64,000 nucleotides of DNA, from positions 1 to 64,000 of the forward strand of contig JAJFHP010000026.1 of the NCBI GenBank assembly GCA_021775555.1, written 5' to 3'. Positions within the stretch are counted from its first letter, which is position 1; each line of letters begins with the position of its first letter. This DNA comes from Hyphomicrobiales bacterium. GTDB lineage: Bacteria; Pseudomonadota; Alphaproteobacteria; Rhizobiales; Methyloligellaceae. The notes below the pieces were generated by a model, which saw only the letters and a program-made list of their open reading frames with translations, was not told the origin of the DNA and ran no database searches. This document shows positions 61,651-64,000 of this stretch, piece by piece. Both the position numbers and the translations under genes were made by a program.

Positions 61651-62499
61651 CTATGATGATGGCCCCAGTGTAAATGTCTTTCCCAGTTTGGCAGCTGCAC
61701 GGCGTAACTGCGGGACCAGCCGCAGAGCTTCTTCCATTGAGACACGCGCTTCTGGCGCCGAGAGGGCAAGACCTCCAACAGCACCCCCATCAGCGGCCCT
61801 GACAGGAACAGCGATGCAAACAACACCTTCTATCGATTCCTGGTTATCAATGCCTATCTCGTCTTCATGGATGCGCTCCAGCGCTTCCATCAAGGCCGGG
61901 ACAGATGTGATGGTGTCTGGGGTAAAGCTTGTGAGAGGCATGGCGCGCAGCAATTCATTACGGCGCTCAGCTGGCTCAAGGCTCAAAAGCAACTTACCAA
62001 TGGCACTGCAATGGGCTGGAACCTGACTGCCGGGCTCGAAACGAAGTCCCAGTGCCCATTTTGCCTCGACCCGGTCGAGATAAATCACTTCAGCGCCGGC
62101 AAGAATGCCGAAATTACATGTCTCACCGGTTTCTTCTGACAAGGTGCGAAGGACCGTATGTCTCATGTTGCGCGGTGCCGTGGCTTTGAGCGTATCAAGT
62201 GCAAACTGGATCAGCCGGGACCCTTCCACATAACCACGCTTTCCATGGTCACGTTCAACAAATCCCAGTTCCGCCAGCACCGAGATGATGCGGTGCGCAG
62301 TGGGTTTGGTCATTCCCGTTTCCCGAGCGAGTTCGGCCATGGAAAGGGGCTGTGAATTTCCGGTCAATGTTTCAAGAATTGAGAAGGCCTTGCCCATGGC
62401 CCCGAACCTTAAAAGCTGATCATCGCCCTCGGTTGGTGGCTTTTTTGTACCCGGATCGGTGGCGCCGCTGGGCGCATCTGTTTTGTTGGCTTTGGCCAT
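61651..62499 (-). CDS. IclR family transcriptional regulator
   Basis: This 282-residue protein has an N-terminal winged helix-turn-helix (about 36-95; LSMAELARETGMTKPTAHRIISVLAELGFV) and a C-terminal effector domain (about 110-275; DRVEAKWALGLRFEPGSQVPAH, CSAIGKLLLS, GVVCIAVPV). IclR regulators commonly control glyoxylate, oxalate or aromatic acid genes. It lies downstream of frc in the same direction, separated by the frc terminator, and probably regulates the cluster. Confidence 0.93.
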   Translation of the reverse strand: MAKANKTDAPSGATDPGTKKPPTEGDDQLLRFGAMGKAFSILETLTGNSQPLSMAELARETGMTKPTAHRIISVLAELGFVERDHGKRGYVEGSRLIQFALDTLKATAPRNMRHTVLRTLSEETGETCNFGILAGAEVIYLDRVEAKWALGLRFEPGSQVPAHCSAIGKLLLSLEPAERRNELLRAMPLTSFTPDTITSVPALMEALERIHEDEIGIDNQESIEGVVCIAVPVRAADGGAVGGLALSAPEARVSMEEALRLVPQLRRAAAKLGKTFTLGPSS

Positions 62500-62597
62500 G
62501 GGTTAAGACGAGTCATCCTTGCTTAGGGGGGATGACGCAATATGCATGTTCCGGAAATTTAACGCAATCGTCTTGTATAATGAGACGTGGATAAGAA

Positions 62598-62626
62598 AAA
62601 ACCCCGGAATTTCCTTCCAGGGTTTT
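62598..62626 (-). terminator. Intrinsic terminator of frc
   Basis: The arms AAAACCC-C-GGAA and TTCC-A-GGGTTTT (one mismatch) enclose a 5-nt loop; on the minus strand the stem is followed by a T-run. It lies 53 bp after the frc stop at 62679. The outer A/T pairs make it possibly bidirectional. Confidence 0.75.
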
Positions 62627-62678
62627 ATGAATATTCGTTTGGACTGGTCAAATGAACCGTCAATAATGCATCAGGCAG

Positions 62679-63962
62679 TCATTCAGCGGCAACCTTCGAA
62701 CCGGCCATTTCATCGCCTACCGCTCCGTCAGCCTTGGCCACGGCGATGTCATCTTCGCTCATGTCCAGGACCCTGGAGAGAATCTCATCTGTATGTTCAC
62801 CAAGCAAAGGTGAGCGCGTCACGTCGCTTGGAGAATCCGATAATTTGATGGGATTGCCCACGGTCAGATATTTTCCGCGCGTGGGATGGTCAACTTCCAC
62901 AATCGTACCGGTCTCGCGCAAGGACGCTTCCTCCGAGATTTCCTTCATGGACAGGATCGGACCGCATGGAATGTTCAGGGGATTGCAGATTTCCATGACC
63001 TCGAACTTGTCCTTGGTCATAGTCCACTCTTCGATGGTATCGAAAATCTGCTTGATCTTGTCCAGCCGTTCAGGTGGCGTGGCGTAACCGACCTCTTCTT
63101 TCCATTCCGGCTTGCCGATAATGTCGCAGATATTCCCCCATACGGCAGCCTGGGTGATGAAATAGACATAGGCATTGGGATCTGTTTCCCAACCCTTGCA
63201 TTTCAATATCCAGCCTGGTTGTCCCCCTCCCGAGTCATTGCCCGCACGCGGGGTCGCTTCGCCAAACTCGACGCCCTGGCCAAACTGGCTGTATTCCTTC
63301 AGCGGTCCGTGATCCAGCCGCTGCTGATCGCGCAGTTTTACCCTGCACAGATTGAGCACGCCGTCCTGCATGGCGGCGAGGACCTTCTGACCCTTGCCGG
63401 ATTTTTCACGGTGGAAGAGGGCGGTCACGATGCCCAGGGCAAGATGAAGTCCGGTACCTGAATCACCGATCTGTGCTCCTGTGACGGTTGGAGGACCGTC
63501 AAGGAAACCCGTGGTCGAAGCCGACCCGCCGGTGCATTGGGCGACATTCTCATAGACTTTACAGTCTTCATATGGCCCGGGGCCAAACCCCTTGACCGAG
63601 GCATATATCAGGCGCGGATTAAGCTCCTGGATTCGCTCCCAGGTGAAACCCATGCGATCAAGTGCGCCCGGTGCAAAGTTTTCGACCATGACATCGCAAG
63701 CCTTGATCAGGCCCTCGAAAATCTCTTTGCCCTTTTCAGACTTGGTATTGAGTGTGATCGAACGCTTGTTGTGGTTCAGCATGGTGAAGTAGAGGCTGTC
63801 TGCATCAGGGACATCCTGGAGCTGGCCGCGGGTCGCATCACCCACGCCGGGTCGCTCGACCTTGATCACGTCGGCGCCGAACCATGCCAGCAACTGCGTA
63901 CACGTAGGACCTGATTGAACATGGGTCATGTCCAGAATGCGGACCCCTTCTAAAGCTTTCAT
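62679..63962 (-). CDS. frc: Formyl-CoA:oxalate CoA-transferase
   Basis: This 427-residue class III CoA-transferase (CaiB/BaiF family) moves CoA from formyl-CoA to oxalate, the first step of oxalate breakdown. It is close along its whole length to the Oxalobacter enzyme: [15 protein letters not shown] at the N-terminus, the [17 protein letters not shown] block, catalytic Asp167 in [12 protein letters not shown], and the glycine loop [18 protein letters not shown]. The ATG at 63962 ([10 protein letters not shown]) is preferred over a GTG at 63971. The partner oxalyl-CoA decarboxylase gene (oxc) is not in the window and may lie to the right. Confidence 0.93.
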   Translation of the reverse strand: MKALEGVRILDMTHVQSGPTCTQLLAWFGADVIKVERPGVGDATRGQLQDVPDADSLYFTMLNHNKRSITLNTKSEKGKEIFEGLIKACDVMVENFAPGALDRMGFTWERIQELNPRLIYASVKGFGPGPYEDCKVYENVAQCTGGSASTTGFLDGPPTVTGAQIGDSGTGLHLALGIVTALFHREKSGKGQKVLAAMQDGVLNLCRVKLRDQQRLDHGPLKEYSQFGQGVEFGEATPRAGNDSGGGQPGWILKCKGWETDPNAYVYFITQAAVWGNICDIIGKPEWKEEVGYATPPERLDKIKQIFDTIEEWTMTKDKFEVMEICNPLNIPCGPILSMKEISEEASLRETGTIVEVDHPTRGKYLTVGNPIKLSDSPSDVTRSPLLGEHTDEILSRVLDMSEDDIAVAKADGAVGDEMAGSKVAAE

Positions 63963-64000
63963 TGCGTGCACCTGTTCTTCATTAATTGCCTCGATGGAGT

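Noticed and set aside
1-64000. CRISPR arrays, insertion sequences, prophage genes, toxin-antitoxin pairs
   Set aside because: No regularly spaced repeats, transposase or integrase motifs, or paired small toxin/antitoxin frames were recognised.

Overview
The window reads as a stretch of an alphaproteobacterial chromosome, most likely Hyphomicrobiales (Rhizobiales) or a close relative. The evidence is a DnaA-related HdaA with an N-terminal clamp motif, a MucR/Ros-type regulator, a bacterial transglutaminase-like cysteine peptidase, DUF2066, DUF3126 and DUF3307 proteins, several PilZ proteins, and gene orders I associate with that group (purN-purM next to a DUF2066 gene, then phosphatidyltransferase, AI-2E permease, hdaA, ppk, ppx, rnd). 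Base composition is moderately GC-rich by eye and coding density is high. The order-level placement is inference. No phage, insertion sequence, CRISPR array or rRNA gene was seen.

Layout. 1-7432: a partial ABC-F ATPase, ndk, a DinB-like protein, a divergent EamA transporter/ArsR regulator pair with a repeated operator, then a compact operon of a molybdopterin oxidoreductase, two Rid-family proteins and a D-2-hydroxyacid dehydrogenase, facing a cytochrome P450 (7440-8795). 8979-25190: housekeeping genes (purN/purM, DUF2066, a CDP-alcohol phosphatidyltransferase, an AI-2E permease, hdaA, ppk, ppx, rnd, a PilZ protein, a universal stress protein with an FNR/FixK-type box, aspS, maeB). 25269-32019 is the most accessory-looking part. 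It holds tRNA-Leu(UAA), a 16-bp inverted repeat, a LysE exporter, a BesD-like non-haem iron oxygenase, an AraC regulator, an unknown acidic protein, a MucR-type regulator, a decayed LysR-like gene, a lipoprotein and a flavin monooxygenase. 32051-49652: mixed core metabolism (alpha/beta hydrolase, enoyl-CoA hydratase, cysE, gamma carbonic anhydrase, peptidase, PilZ and PAS proteins, rhomboid, CBS, patatin, hisI, folE, Fe-S scaffold, ornithine cyclodeaminase-like, yidD, thrS, VWA protein, nitroreductase, flavin reductase). 49653-56645: a CitE-like lyase/MaoC pair, a lytic transglycosylase-like protein, an orphan Hpt/response-regulator pair, nadK, cutA, a hidden 38-codon membrane peptide gene, and aat. 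56663-63962: a hydroxy/dicarboxylic acid cluster of tartrate dehydrogenase, tartronate-semialdehyde-reductase-like enzyme, SulP transporter with STAS and cyclic-nucleotide domains, IclR regulator and formyl-CoA:oxalate CoA-transferase.

How the parts may work together. The last cluster suggests uptake and breakdown of oxalate, glyoxylate and tartrate-type acids. The LysE/oxygenase/AraC set suggests hydroxylation and export of a free amino acid. The molybdopterin/Rid/dehydrogenase operon looks catabolic, but its substrate cannot be read from sequence. Promoters of the form TTGnCn-N17-TATnnn recur upstream of ndk, the ArsR gene, tRNA-Leu and the Fe-S scaffold gene. All three well-formed intrinsic terminators lie just downstream of minus-strand genes, which helps to support the otherwise hidden 38-codon gene.
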